From the NCBI GenBank assembly GCA_026214975.1, contig JAOBSW010000533.1, positions 372,001 through 436,000 on the forward strand: a DNA stretch of 64,000 nt, in the 5' to 3' direction. Every line of letters starts with the position of its first letter. Position 1 is the stretch's first letter. Shown one piece after another: positions 33,845 through 43,871 of the stretch. The notes under the pieces were generated by a model, which saw only the letters and a program-made list of their open reading frames with translations, did not search any database and had not been told where the DNA came from. This DNA is from Gentiana macrophylla. Its lineage: Eukaryota; Streptophyta; Magnoliopsida; Gentianales; Gentianaceae. The position numbers and the translations under genes are program-made.

Positions 33845-35347
33845 ATGGCACCAAAGGATGAAGTTCATATTGGAACTAGTCAATGTGTAAGAGGATACGT
33901 TAAAGACTGTAACTCTATTGAGCTAGCCATCAATATTGAAAGAAGAATCAGACGATTTGCTGGGCTAGAAAATGTTATAAGCAAAAGATTGGAACGAATC
34001 TCGTATATCAATGTACTGCAATTCTGGAGAAACATTGTTATACATGAAGGAAGAGAGGCTTTCACTACCACTGTGAATGGAAGAGAAATAGAGATTTCCT
34101 CAGACCTGCTGAGAAATTTATTTCATTTTGCACCTGGAAATAATGCTCCAACTAATCCAGAGGCAATGAATCTACCAAGATTGAAGTTTGTGGATCAAAT
34201 AAAGACAAATGATGCTATACCTTCCAGTCTAGGCATCAATGTAAGGCATATTGGTTATGAGTACAATCTGCTGAGCAAATTGGTTGCCAAAACCATTTTG
34301 GGTTTTTTTGGAAGCTTGGATACTCTGTCTGGACCAAAGATAGACCTGCTGATCATCATCTACAGAAGTTTGAGGTTTGATTGGGCTGGATTCTTTATAC
34401 AATATATGAAGAAGGTGTTCACTGAAGATAGAGATGGTATAAGGAAGTCCAAGGTCAAGCCCCTGGGTCTACTGATTCAGACCGTGTTGATTCATTTTCA
34501 GATACCTAATGTTTCATCTGAAAAGATCAACCAATCAAGATACAAGCCAGTAGTTGCTACTCCTATTCCTGGATTGGATGATGAAGATGAGGTTGAGGAA
34601 GCTGCTGACAGTGATGATGGTGGAGATGATGGTGATGCTGGTGGTGAGCAGGTTAAGAAAGTTGTTAAACCTGCTGCACCAAAGAAGACTACTGAGAAGA
34701 GAAAGGCTGCTGACACAAGAAAGATAACACAGATGTTAAAGCCTAAGAGGACAAGGAAGCAAACAGTACAGACTGATGAGTCCGCTGAGGGTACAGCTGA
34801 AAATGAGACTACTGACCCTGCTATAGTTGCAAAGAAGAAAACAGTTGCTGAAATTTTGAAGGAGCAACAAAAGGAATTCAGTCAAAAGAGGAAGTCTATT
34901 GAAGTTGAAGATGAACCACTTTCCAAAAGAATGAAGGAGATTTCCAAGAAGAAGAAGCATGGAAAGGGTAAACAATTGAGAATTTTGGAAAGTCAGAGAG
35001 AACAACAACAACAAGAAGAAGCAGAAGAAGGAGAGGCTATTGAGGCAGAGCCCTTGACTATTATCAAGCCTAATGAGGATGTAGAGGTTGTTATTGAGCA
35101 ACCTGCTGGTGAATCACAACATACTACTGGAACTGAGCCTGTTGTTGAAGTTGTTGAATCTCTCACCGTAAGAGGTCTTGAGCCTACTAAATCGCACAAG
35201 TTGTTCTTTGAGCAACTTGTAGAAGAGCCACAACAACCTCATCGAGTCAACACCTTTGTGGTAGTTGAAAGTTTGGTACAAGACCCCGCAAGTCTCGCAA
35301 TAGTTCGGAGGGAAGAGCGTCACGCTAACCTGCTGATGAGCATATAA
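33845..35347 (+). CDS. Sire-A extra 3' gene (env-like position), N-terminal part
   Basis: The ATG at 33845 (MAPKDEVHIG) is chosen because it follows a leader-like stretch; an in-frame ATG exists at 33683. Residues 1-215 are mixed alpha/beta-like, with NVLQFWRNIVIHEGRE and FTTTVNGREIEIS matching the Sire-B counterpart. Then come acidic, lysine-rich and glutamine-rich low-complexity segments. No signal peptide or membrane helix is seen. In Sireviruses a gene in this place is called env-like; the role is unknown. The stop at 35347 follows a patch of suspected errors. Confidence 0.7.
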   Translation: MAPKDEVHIGTSQCVRGYVKDCNSIELAINIERRIRRFAGLENVISKRLERISYINVLQFWRNIVIHEGREAFTTTVNGREIEISSDLLRNLFHFAPGNNAPTNPEAMNLPRLKFVDQIKTNDAIPSSLGINVRHIGYEYNLLSKLVAKTILGFFGSLDTLSGPKIDLLIIIYRSLRFDWAGFFIQYMKKVFTEDRDGIRKSKVKPLGLLIQTVLIHFQIPNVSSEKINQSRYKPVVATPIPGLDDEDEVEEAADSDDGGDDGDAGGEQVKKVVKPAAPKKTTEKRKAADTRKITQMLKPKRTRKQTVQTDESAEGTAENETTDPAIVAKKKTVAEILKEQQKEFSQKRKSIEVEDEPLSKRMKEISKKKKHGKGKQLRILESQREQQQQEEAEEGEAIEAEPLTIIKPNEDVEVVIEQPAGESQHTTGTEPVVEVVESLTVRGLEPTKSHKLFFEQLVEEPQQPHRVNTFVVVESLVQDPASLAIVRREERHANLLMSI

Positions 35348-35373
35348 TTCAGGGGGAACCAACTATTGTACAG

Positions 35374-36159
35374 ATGGAGGTAGTAGGGACTAACATCCAA
35401 CCTGAACAACCTACTGATCTTGAGGCATCTGTGGAAGAAACTTTGAATTTACTTGTTGAGACCTTTGGAGGTCAGCAAGGTACTGGAACAGCGCCCAGAA
35501 GGTCATTCATTCCCTTTAAAAGACAAGAGAAAAAGAAGAAAGAAGGGTATGTTGATCCAAAGCTCCTACTGGTGGCTGATTATTTCCAATGGAAGTTTGG
35601 ATTTTATAAGAGACAAAAGCCAGCTGCAGAACCAATGACAGATTTTGAAGAATGGGCTTTTGAAAGATTGGGAGTGGAGAATTTGCTGGATCTGGTTGAT
35701 ACCACCTTACTGCAATCAAGGCTGATGGATCTGTTTGATGAACAACAGAAAGAAGAGGGTATCAAGTTCAGGGATCCAAGAGGTGATAATGATGACTCTT
35801 CATCATCTGATTCTGATGACAATCATCCCTCTGGTCCAGGAGGAGTCAGTGGAAGTGCTATGATTATTGAACCAAGAGTAGAGCATTCTACTGGTACTGA
35901 GCAATCCACTGAGAGGCAACAGACTGGACAAATGGATGAGGATGTGGAAAATCTCACCATAGAGGATATTGAGGCACAAATCAACGAGGGCATAGACATT
36001 GGTGCAAACAGAATGGTTGGTGAGATAGATCCCTTATTTGTTGAAGAACCTGTTGAGCATGTTGATGATCAGCAGACTGTGGATTCAAATGATGAGAGGG
36101 TTACTGATCATAATGAGCCAAGTGTCAGTTCTGAGGATTCAAATCAATATCAACACTAG
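35374..36159 (+). CDS. Sire-A extra 3' gene, middle part
   Basis: The 261 codons continue the same protein in another frame: a basic stretch (PFKRQEKKKKEG), FYKRQKPAAEPMTDFEEWAFERLGVENL, then a long acidic D/S/E-rich tail. The FEEWAFERL region resembles a segment of the Sire-B extra gene (about 60450-60550). No catalytic motif is recognised. Confidence 0.6.
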   Translation: MEVVGTNIQPEQPTDLEASVEETLNLLVETFGGQQGTGTAPRRSFIPFKRQEKKKKEGYVDPKLLLVADYFQWKFGFYKRQKPAAEPMTDFEEWAFERLGVENLLDLVDTTLLQSRLMDLFDEQQKEEGIKFRDPRGDNDDSSSSDSDDNHPSGPGGVSGSAMIIEPRVEHSTGTEQSTERQQTGQMDEDVENLTIEDIEAQINEGIDIGANRMVGEIDPLFVEEPVEHVDDQQTVDSNDERVTDHNEPSVSSEDSNQYQH

Positions 36160-36240
36160 ATTGACACTGAGGACACCTTAACCAAAACTGCAAATTATCT
36201 GAGAAGGATTGGTGATATTGGGGAATTTCAACAAGAAAAT

Positions 36241-37070
36241 ATGGATATATTCCCTGATCAGGATATTGTGGCACTTATTGCACAAGAACGAAGGCAAGAA
36301 GTGGAGGTACAGGTTGCTGAGGTACAAACAGCACCTGGACAAAGGTTGGAACAAACTTTGGGTTTGGAGGAAACCCCTGCTGTTGTTGGAGTACAGGCTA
36401 TTGTAGTGGAGCCAACTGGAGTCAAGACCACTGTAGGGAAAGAAGGTCAGCAGGCTGCTAATATTGATGAGGAAGAGCAGCTGCTGGATTATGACTACAG
36501 TGATGAGGAGTTTCAAATGCCTGAAGAAGAAAATGTTGATGATGAACCTCAACATGCATTTGTTCCAGTTCTTGAAGAACCAGCTCTTGATCCTATTCTG
36601 GAGGAATATCAAGGACCTAACCCTGCTGGACTGGATATGAGTTTTTTGCAGTGGTTATCAGCAAACATAGGCCACAATACAATGTAGAAGAGCCTGCTGA
36701 TGGAGCTGATGGAGGAACGGTTGGTGGGGTACCAGCACATGTCATGGAAGAGTTGAGGACTCTGAGAAATGACATTGCAAATCTAAGAACTCAACTTGAC
36801 AGACAAGAGCAGAGATTTGAAGATCTGATCAATTTAGTGGAAAACAGAGGGAGGACTACAGAAACAGTTGCCTCCAATATTACCTCAAATCAGTATGCTC
36901 TTGCAGACCTTACCCTGGAAGCGAGAGGAATTAAGCAAGGAAATACAATGAAGGAGAAGTTTCTGAAAGATCAACTTGAAGCCATCCACCAGAAACTTGA
37001 TAAACTTGCCGAGGCACCTAAGCTCGCCGAGGTCAGCTGGAACATCTCAATCTGCTGGATTGGATCCTAA
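36241..37070 (+). CDS. Sire-A extra 3' gene, acidic and coiled-coil part
   Basis: Two overlapping frames (36241-36687, 36651-37070) form one stretch with a shift near 36670. The first is acidic (EEQLLDYDYSDEEF). The second has a clear heptad pattern (LRNDIANLRTQLDRQEQRFE and FLKDQLEAIHQKLDKLAEA), so a coiled coil is likely. Confidence 0.55.
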
Positions 37071-37308
37071 GCTTACTTGAGAGGATCAATCTACTAGAGC
37101 AAACTTTGCAATCAAGGATTCTTGCAGTTGATACAAGAACTGAAATTATGGGGTGACAACTGAGTAATGTGGTTATCACACAGGAGAGTGTTCATGGTCT
37201 GCTGTCCCATTTTGTTGATGATGTCACTAAGGGGGAAGAGGGCCAAACAGCAGTAGCAAAAGAGGTCGCGCTGAATTTTTCACAAGAAAAGATGGGAGGT
37301 CGATACTA

Positions 37309-37761
37309 ATGCATTGGGGAACTCGCACTGTGCATTTCCACTTCATCGATGATCTTCTCAAACAATACAAGAATGAGTACCACAACAAAAGGAAACCTTA
37401 TCATGACAAGGGATTTCATGAAGGTTTAAACTCATTTCTGGGCTTAAAGTTTTGGGAAGCAAGGGTTATAGCTTTGAGGGCAAATTATAGAGGTGGAAGA
37501 AGTGGTAGAGGTGAAAGGAGTTTGCCTATCACAAAAGCAAAGGACTCACTTGATGAATTCAAGGAACTTTACATGAAATTAGGTTTCAGAGTAAATCAAA
37601 TCAATCTTATCCTACCTAAAACATGGAAGTGGTGGAAAGAAGTGAATTCCTACATTGACTTCACTCTGATTGAAAATGAATGGATGAGAGACATGATTGA
37701 GAAGATAAGAGCCTACCAAGAGCAAGTGGAGAAGGCAAGGGAAGAAAGAGAAAGAAGATGA
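37309..37761 (+). CDS. Sire-A extra 3' gene, C-terminal domain
   Basis: The 150 codons include YHDKGFHEGLNSFLG, DSLDEFKELYMKLGFRV, ILPKTWKWWKEVNSY and a charged helical end rich in E, K and R. Sire-B has a comparable C-terminus (LPKLLLWRRWKEGSQVDY). Separated from the coiled-coil part by stops at 37071-37308. Unknown function. Confidence 0.55.
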   Translation: MHWGTRTVHFHFIDDLLKQYKNEYHNKRKPYHDKGFHEGLNSFLGLKFWEARVIALRANYRGGRSGRGERSLPITKAKDSLDEFKELYMKLGFRVNQINLILPKTWKWWKEVNSYIDFTLIENEWMRDMIEKIRAYQEQVEKAREERERR

Positions 37762-37910
37762 TGAGATCAAACAGACTTTATATGTTTTATCTTTGCTGTA
37801 TCTAGACTGTAATACTTTGAACAAATGATTATAATGAGATATGACTGGAATTTGTTCTGTTTTTGTTTTTATTCTTTTTGCTTTGCTGTTAGGTGAGGGT
37901 AGTGGCATCG

Positions 37911-37929
37911 TCACCAAAAATGGGGAAAT
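37911..37929 (+). promoter_or_regulatory. Sire-A polypurine tract
   Basis: AAAAATGGGGAAAT directly before the 3' LTR start TGTTGG at 37930. Confidence 0.8.
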
Positions 37930-39596
37930 TGTTGGACTTATTTTTAAGTTTTAGTGATGAGTGCCAGACTAACTATTATAGAGAAAAGACAAAAAGATGT
38001 CTAGATCAAATGTATAGGTTTATTAGAGTTTGATCTTTGTATAGGTTTGATCAAACAAGCATCAGAATGGTCGGTGACTTATATCGCCAGATCGATCTAG
38101 GTCGAGAGGGTAGTTAGGTCAAGAGAATTATCAGAACCCGGCCAAGATCGAAAGGTGAGGGCTCAAACTCAGTTAATGAAGGCTAAGGGATCAAACTTAG
38201 TAATTATTGTCAAGGATATGGAATTAGAATTTAGGGAAGTCTGTGATGACCTAAACTGATTACATATACCTTGTGTACAAGGTCTAAGTTCCATAAGTTG
38301 GATGATGATTGGAACTTAGTTATATGCAAAAAGGTGTAATCTAACTTCATAAATAAAAGTTAGATAAAAGACAGTTAGCAAAATTTGGCTCAGCTGACTG
38401 ATATGTATCTCAGCAGACTCATGAACCTGCTGATACATATACCTCGATTTATTCAAGATTACTTTGGAAGAAAACATGAATAAGGACAGCTAACAACCTC
38501 TGATTTTATCAAACAAATCAATGGTTAAGATTAAAAGGACGTTGGGATGATTCATGACTTTATCCAATGGTTACAAGTCAAAGGGTGGACAGACTGTACA
38601 CTATCAAAGAGCATTCTGACTGTGTCAGTACTATGAACAGTGACAGAAAGCAAGTCAAATGGGACAAAATCTGGAACGGCTATATTTGAATTCCAAATAC
38701 AAGTCACAAGGACTCCTATCTATAAATAGAGAGCTTCTATTTCAGATACAAGTGATGAACATTGATGAAATATAAGAGAAAAATCCTGAGCTTCGATTTC
38801 TGATCAAGAAAAACACCCTGCTGAACTTACTAAGATTAAGGCTACTGATCCAGAGAAAATCTTCAAGTGTAATCTGCATTCAAGCTACATCAATTTTACA
38901 CACTTGAAGACGCAAGCAAGCGCGATCATATCATCTCGATCAAGCCGCCGCAATCGAATCATTTACTTGATTCAAATTTTCTTTACAAGAAATCTGTTGA
39001 AGATAAAGTGAAGCACATCGTGTGAAAGATCGTTATTTGTGGTGGAGTGGTGAAGAGGCAATCTTACCTTCAAGGACCAAAGTGGAAGACTTTGGAGCGA
39101 CAATCTTACTTGTTCCTAGTTTTCGTTTGTGAAGCCATAGTTATTGGTGAAGGACAAGCAACATAGGAATCTTTGTAACAGCTACATCAAAGATCTCTAG
39201 TGAATTACCTCCAACATCACAGGAGAAGAGTGGTGTGATGATTACACCACCCGGAACAACTATAAAATCTGCCAACTTACTTTCTGCATTTATATTCTGC
39301 ATTTATTTTATTACACACATCAACTTACTGAATCTAGCAACTGAACTCACACACATACACTACTGAGTATCTAATACTTGGTATCATAGTTAACAACAAG
39401 TATTAAGGCTTAATTTTTGATATAATTCCGGTGCACAAATTCAAAGAGACTCAACAATCGCCAGATTATCGAGGGTCACAGACTCATCAAGTATCTCGCA
39501 GTTTGGGTTGCTGAGTTAGTTAACTCCAAAACTTTTAAGTGTTAAGTTTATTCACCCCCCTCTAAACGTAACCAAAGCCTTTTCAAGGGACCAACA
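37930..39596 (+). repeat. Sire-A 3' LTR (1,667 bp)
   Basis: Pair of 26019-27691. Long parts are almost identical, but three patches (about 38045-38160, 38905-39080, 39440-39520) differ heavily, nearly always at CAG/CTG words. AGATA at 39597-39601 completes the target duplication. Confidence 0.93.
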
Positions 39597-39601
39597 AGAT
39601 A

Positions 39602-40429
39602 TAACTTATTCTCAGAAAGTCAAGTCAATAAGTGTCCATTGATATAATCATTACACACACTAACCCTCCATAGACTATCCGTAATGAAGCAGGATTATTT
39701 CCGTAAACCTCCTTCACTACATCTTATCCTTATTTACCATTAACCCATTAGTGATCAATCAGTTCATAACCTATATGAACTCGGCCGATCGATCAGTTTC
39801 TAGGATTAACAAATAAGGGGATTGTCTTTCTACTTCCCGCAAGAAGGAATGGATTCCATATCTATGAGACACACTCCTCACTAATTCTAGAATAGTGCCA
39901 ACATGAAAGTGATTCGGGTCACGCCTATAAGAGATCTTTAACGAACACATCAAACCCTATCTTGAAACAAGCAGGTGTCTGCTATCACTTCAGGATTAAG
40001 GTTAATCCATTTATGATCATCTTGTGATTTAATAAGATTTCTCAACCACGGAATTATATGAGAAATGCAAATTAAATTGGTCCACTCCTATATGACTACA
40101 TCATATATAAATGCCCCATTTAGATTACCAATATCGACGGTCCGGATAAGACGGTTACACCTTAAAGTGTTTCGGGTGCATTAATGGTGGTTTAATCAAT
40201 AGACCTCGTACTTTGATTAAGTTCACCACGGACTAATAGCTCAAGTGTATCACCATAAATTTATTCCTCAACTGTGACACACAATAATTTATATGGCTAC
40301 ATATGATACGACTTAGCGTTTTCAGAAGTGTATTATTTACAAGCACGAAGCAAGTAATGAGGATAAATCTGTCATTTATCAATTATAAAAACAATTACAT
40401 AAATTGTCTTTCGGGCGCTACTTCCAACA
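39602..40429 (-). repeat. Copia-1 3' LTR, piece 3 (LTR start side)
   Basis: On the - strand it begins TGTTGGAAGTAGCGCCCG, continues GAAAGACAATT and follows the Copia-2 LTR in order over 800 bases (TTAATGCACCC, TCTTATCCGGAC, GGGGCATTTATATA, TAATCCTGA). Ends at Sire-A. Confidence 0.8.
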
Positions 40430-40585
40430 ATCTCCCACTTGCCCGTATAGACAAGAAACAATTGCCTTTCGGGCACTACATCCAACAATCTCCCACTTGC
40501 CCGTAAAGACAAGTAACAATTGTTTTTAGAGCACCACACCTTTATTATTTCTATCCATAACATTCTCCCACTTGCTCTAAAGCAG
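40430..40585 (-). repeat. Threefold PPT/LTR-edge repeat of Copia-1
   Basis: On the - strand GCAAGTGGGAGA occurs three times, each followed by TTGTTGGA or ATGTTATG. The last is the true PPT next to the LTR; the middle one is followed by a near-copy of the first bases of the LTR. Copia-2 has two such copies (55843 and 55910). Confidence 0.8.
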
Positions 40586-41619
40586 ATGAGACATATCTCC
40601 CAATTTCATACATGCCAAGTGCTTATCTGTGACATTAGATGCCACACGACTTGGTAAAATGATCAGCTAGGTTGTCGGATCGAGGTGATCTTTTAGGACC
40701 AAAACGTTGCCTCTCTGCACGGTCTGTCTAATCAGGTGATGCTCTTTCTTAATATGATTTTGTCCTCTTATGACAACGAAGATCATTTTCATGAGCTACC
40801 TCTCAACTATTTTCACGGTAAAATGGTATCGGCTCATCGAGACCTGGAATCACTTCCCAATCCAACAAAGAACTTCTCAAGCCACACTGCCTCTTTAACT
40901 GCTCCGAAATCTGCTATGTATTCGACTAATAGAGTCAAATTTGTAGTGCTGGATTGCTCCAGACTATAGCTCCATCACAATGAGTAAACACTGAGCCCGA
41001 GATCGACTTACGATCATCCTTAATCTGACTTAAAGTCAGAATCAGTGTAATCAATACTCAGGTTTGCACCCGAATATACAAGCATATAATTCTTCATTCT
41101 CTAAAGGTACTTGAGAATTCACTATACTGCTACTCAACGTTCGAATCCAAGACTCGACTTTTATTCACTTTTAATAATCTGACATTCTCTATCCACTAGA
41201 GAATTTATCCCATTTTCTCTTTATCCAAAGACCGAGAGAATTATTCCGCTCGTTGAATTTTGCATACGAAAATGCATTATCATCTTAACCAATATGATGC
41301 ATGGGATATTGCCAACAACTTGTTCTCGTGAATTCGACCGAATCGATTTCTAAGAATATAGTCCACTTCTCTAATTCGGAGAAGCTTTGGCTCGTCAGTT
41401 TCAGACTTCAGATAACACACCCATGTTTCATACAACTGTTGCAGTGTTCACATTTCATTAACACTAACGTCTACTACTTTACCAATATTGATTCTCCAGT
41501 CTACAAAAGACTCATCAATATTCTAGCTAGTCAGGCCCACACATTTCAAATATGCGGCTTTTAATGACCCAGAGGTTTGCTTTAATCCACCGATGGATAT
41601 AAGCATAGGCAATCAATCT
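40586..41619 (-). pseudogene. Copia-1 RNase H and pol 3' end, decayed
   Basis: On the - strand in broken frames: SQIKDDRKSISGSVFT, GAIVWSNPA, a string like HKRTK and DNLADHFTK, the RNase H pattern of copia elements with an HKRTKHIERKYH-type signature. Many stops. Sire-B inserted at 41619. Confidence 0.65.
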
Positions 41620-42036
41620 TGTTGGTCCCTTGGAAAGGCTAACACAAGTTTAGAGGGGGGGGGGGGGGGTGAATAAACTTGTCACTAAAAAGTTTCCCTA
41701 AGCTGGATTTTAAACAAATTATGGTTCAGTTAAAACTTGTGTGGAGTTAAGCTGACTGAGCTGAGTTTAAGTCAAACTGACTTAACCAAAACTGAGTCAA
41801 CTGGCAGCGGAGAATTCTAGCCTTTTTCTTGATCTTGTTACTCTTTTATGAAAACTGAGTGTGGTAAACTGAATTCTGATGAATGTCAGTTGGTGAACTG
41901 TATAACAATCAATTATCAAAATGCTGTAAGTAAATACTGAGTAAATAAATGCATAAAGTAAATAAGGCAAATATTATAGAGGTTCCAGGTGGTGTAATCC
42001 TGTACGTCCTCTCTTCCCCTGTGGTGCGGAGGAAAA
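41620..42036 (-). repeat. Sire-B 3' LTR, end piece
   Basis: On the - strand it ends CCAAGGGACCAACA, like Sire-A. It contains a run of 15 G (41655-41669), where Sire-A has short C-rich words. Cut by Copia-2. Confidence 0.85.
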
Positions 42037-43858
42037 TGTTAGGTGTAATGCCCGAAAGACAATTTTGTAATTGTTTTATTTAATAAATGAAATGATATTA
42101 TTATTCATATTTATTATTCTCGTATTCACCGATGTGACAATAGTATTTACACTACAGAAAACCCTAAAGTATATCGTTTATGTAATCACTTAACTCAGTG
42201 TATGGGATATACACGGGAGGATTAAGTTAGTGAAGATGTACTTAAAATACAATTAGCCCGTAGTGAAGTTAATCGAGAGTATCGAGCCTCTCCTTTAACG
42301 TGCTATTAATGCACCCAGAACACAATAGGTGTGATTGTCTTATCCGGACTTTCGGTTAAGAGAACCTGATGGGGCATTTATATACGATAGACATATCATA
42401 TAGGGCTGGACTAATTTGATTAGAGTTCACGATATAATTCCGTAATCAAGAAATCTAATCGAATCAATCGATGATCATATTTATGGATATATCTTAATCC
42501 TGAGGTGATCACAGTCAACTGATTGAATCAGTATGAGGTTTGACTTCATGGTTAAGGATTACACTGAGTCTGTGATCTGAATTACCTCATCTTGGGATTG
42601 TACTGGATTGAGTGAGTAGTCTGTGTTATCACAGATACGGAATCCATTCCTTCCATTTATGGATGTAGATAGACAGTTCCCTTATTTGTTAATTCTAGAA
42701 ACTGATCGACCGTACGAGTTCATATTACACTGATTAGCTACCAGTGAGTTGTATGAATTTATTGATCACTAGGGGGTTAATGGTAAATAAGGATAAGAGG
42801 TTCTAAAAAGGGTTAACGGTAACTTCCCGATTTAGAATGAACAGTCTATGGAGGATTAATCCATAAGTAATGATTATATCAGTGGACGCTTATCATTATT
42901 CTCGTGAGGAGATAAATATAATCTCATAATCGGAGGAGTGCAGTCACGGGATTATGGTGGCATATTCCTGTTATTGATTTATCGAATATAATTATTCTGT
43001 TCGTAAGATAATTATTTATTTGATTTATCGGAGCCGTTGATTATTAGTCCATGGTCCCCGACGTGCCTCCAATATAGCATAGCTATTCTCGGACGTCGAA
43101 TCCTAATAATATTAATTTAGTTTTTTTAGAATTTAATTAAAACGATATGTGAATTAATTGTTTAGTGGACTATTAAATTAGTTGGGCTAAATAATTAAAT
43201 ATGTGGAAAAGACATTTTTTCATAATCTTGGCCCAGTTAGTGTTATGGCCGAAAATAATATTGACTAGGTCAATAAACAATTTTCGGCCAAGGCATGTTT
43301 TATGGAACAAGAAATTGTTTTCTTGTGGATTAATAAGGCATGTGCACAAAATATTTATTGGATAAATATTTATGGTAAGAAATAAAGATAAAGATTATTC
43401 TAGATTTGTTGTAGAATATTTTGGGATTATCTTTTATATATTGGATTTATTTATTTGCAAAATAAAATCCTTAGAGGACAAGGATTACTCTCCTATATAA
43501 ATAGAGTTCTCCCAAGACTAAAACACAACACAAAATTTCGACTTCTATCTCTTAGAGAGAAGAAGAAAATTTTCGGCCATGGGGGAGTAAGAGGGAAAAT
43601 CTTGGAGGTTTTCCGGGTAGCATATCGGGAGGATTCGAGTCGAGGATTTCTTTCCACCGGGAGTTGCTTGGATCACACGTGCGGAAGATCATGGTGCTCT
43701 TCACACCATCTTTTGTTTGCGGTTCTTCTACTTGGATTATGAGATCCAAGATGTATGATCTACAACCCCCTTGTAGATGTAGATCTAGTTATTTTATTAC
43801 GTGTAATTTATAGATCTAGATCCTTAAATCGCTTCCGTTGCGGATGATATTACTAACA
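42037..43858 (+). repeat. Copia-2 5' LTR (1,822 bp)
   Basis: Pair of 55926-57739. TATA box TATATAA at 43494-43500. The open frame at 43455-43742 lies over the TATA and leader and is not counted as a gene. Confidence 0.92.
43494..43500 (+). promoter_or_regulatory. Copia-2 LTR TATA box
   Basis: CCTATATAAATAG context; matching box TATATAAA at 57375-57382 in the other LTR. Confidence 0.65.
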
Positions 43859-43859
43859 G

Positions 43860-43871
43860 TGGTATCAGTCG
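43860..43871 (+). promoter_or_regulatory. Copia-2 primer-binding site
   Basis: TGGTATCAGTCG right after the LTR: nine of the twelve bases of the iMet site, with the end altered next to a CAG. Confidence 0.75.

Larger units (their letters stand above)
26019..39596 (+). mobile_element. Sire-A: Sirevirus-type Ty1/copia element, 13,578 bp
   Basis: LTRs of 1,673 and 1,667 bp (26019-27691, 37930-39596) start TGTTGGACTTA, end GGACCAACA and are flanked by AGATA. The order is PBS, gag with two zinc knuckles, protease, integrase, RT, RNase H, then about 4 kb of extra coding sequence and a PPT. QIWVPK before the protease, LHSRTKHIDVRHHFIRDH in RNase H and the extra 3' gene fit the SIRE/Maximus lineage. 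Several stops and shifts break the frames. Confidence 0.93.
15629..41619 (-). mobile_element. Copia-1: partial Ty1/copia element, split by two insertions
   Basis: A - strand copia element seen as its 3' LTR in three pieces (about 15629-16217, 25646-26018, 39602-40429; together about 1.79 kb) plus the PPT and 3' end of pol (40430-41619). The LTR pieces match the LTR of Copia-2 (1.81-1.82 kb) in order, for example the GCCCGAAAGACAATT start and GGGGCATTTATATA. The chromovirus and Sire-A sit inside the LTR; Sire-B interrupts pol at 41619. The rest lies beyond the window. The 15629 boundary (TGCTGG) is inferred from length and the terminal TG. Confidence 0.75.

Noticed and set aside
34736..35101. 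Frames on the - strand opposite the Sire-A extra gene
   Set aside because: Hydrophobic or serine-rich translations are the mirror image of the lysine/glutamate-rich + strand gene.
43455..43742. 95-codon frame in the Copia-2 LTR (and 76 codons at 57336)
   Set aside because: It covers the TATA box and leader, differs in length between the two LTRs and has no domain.
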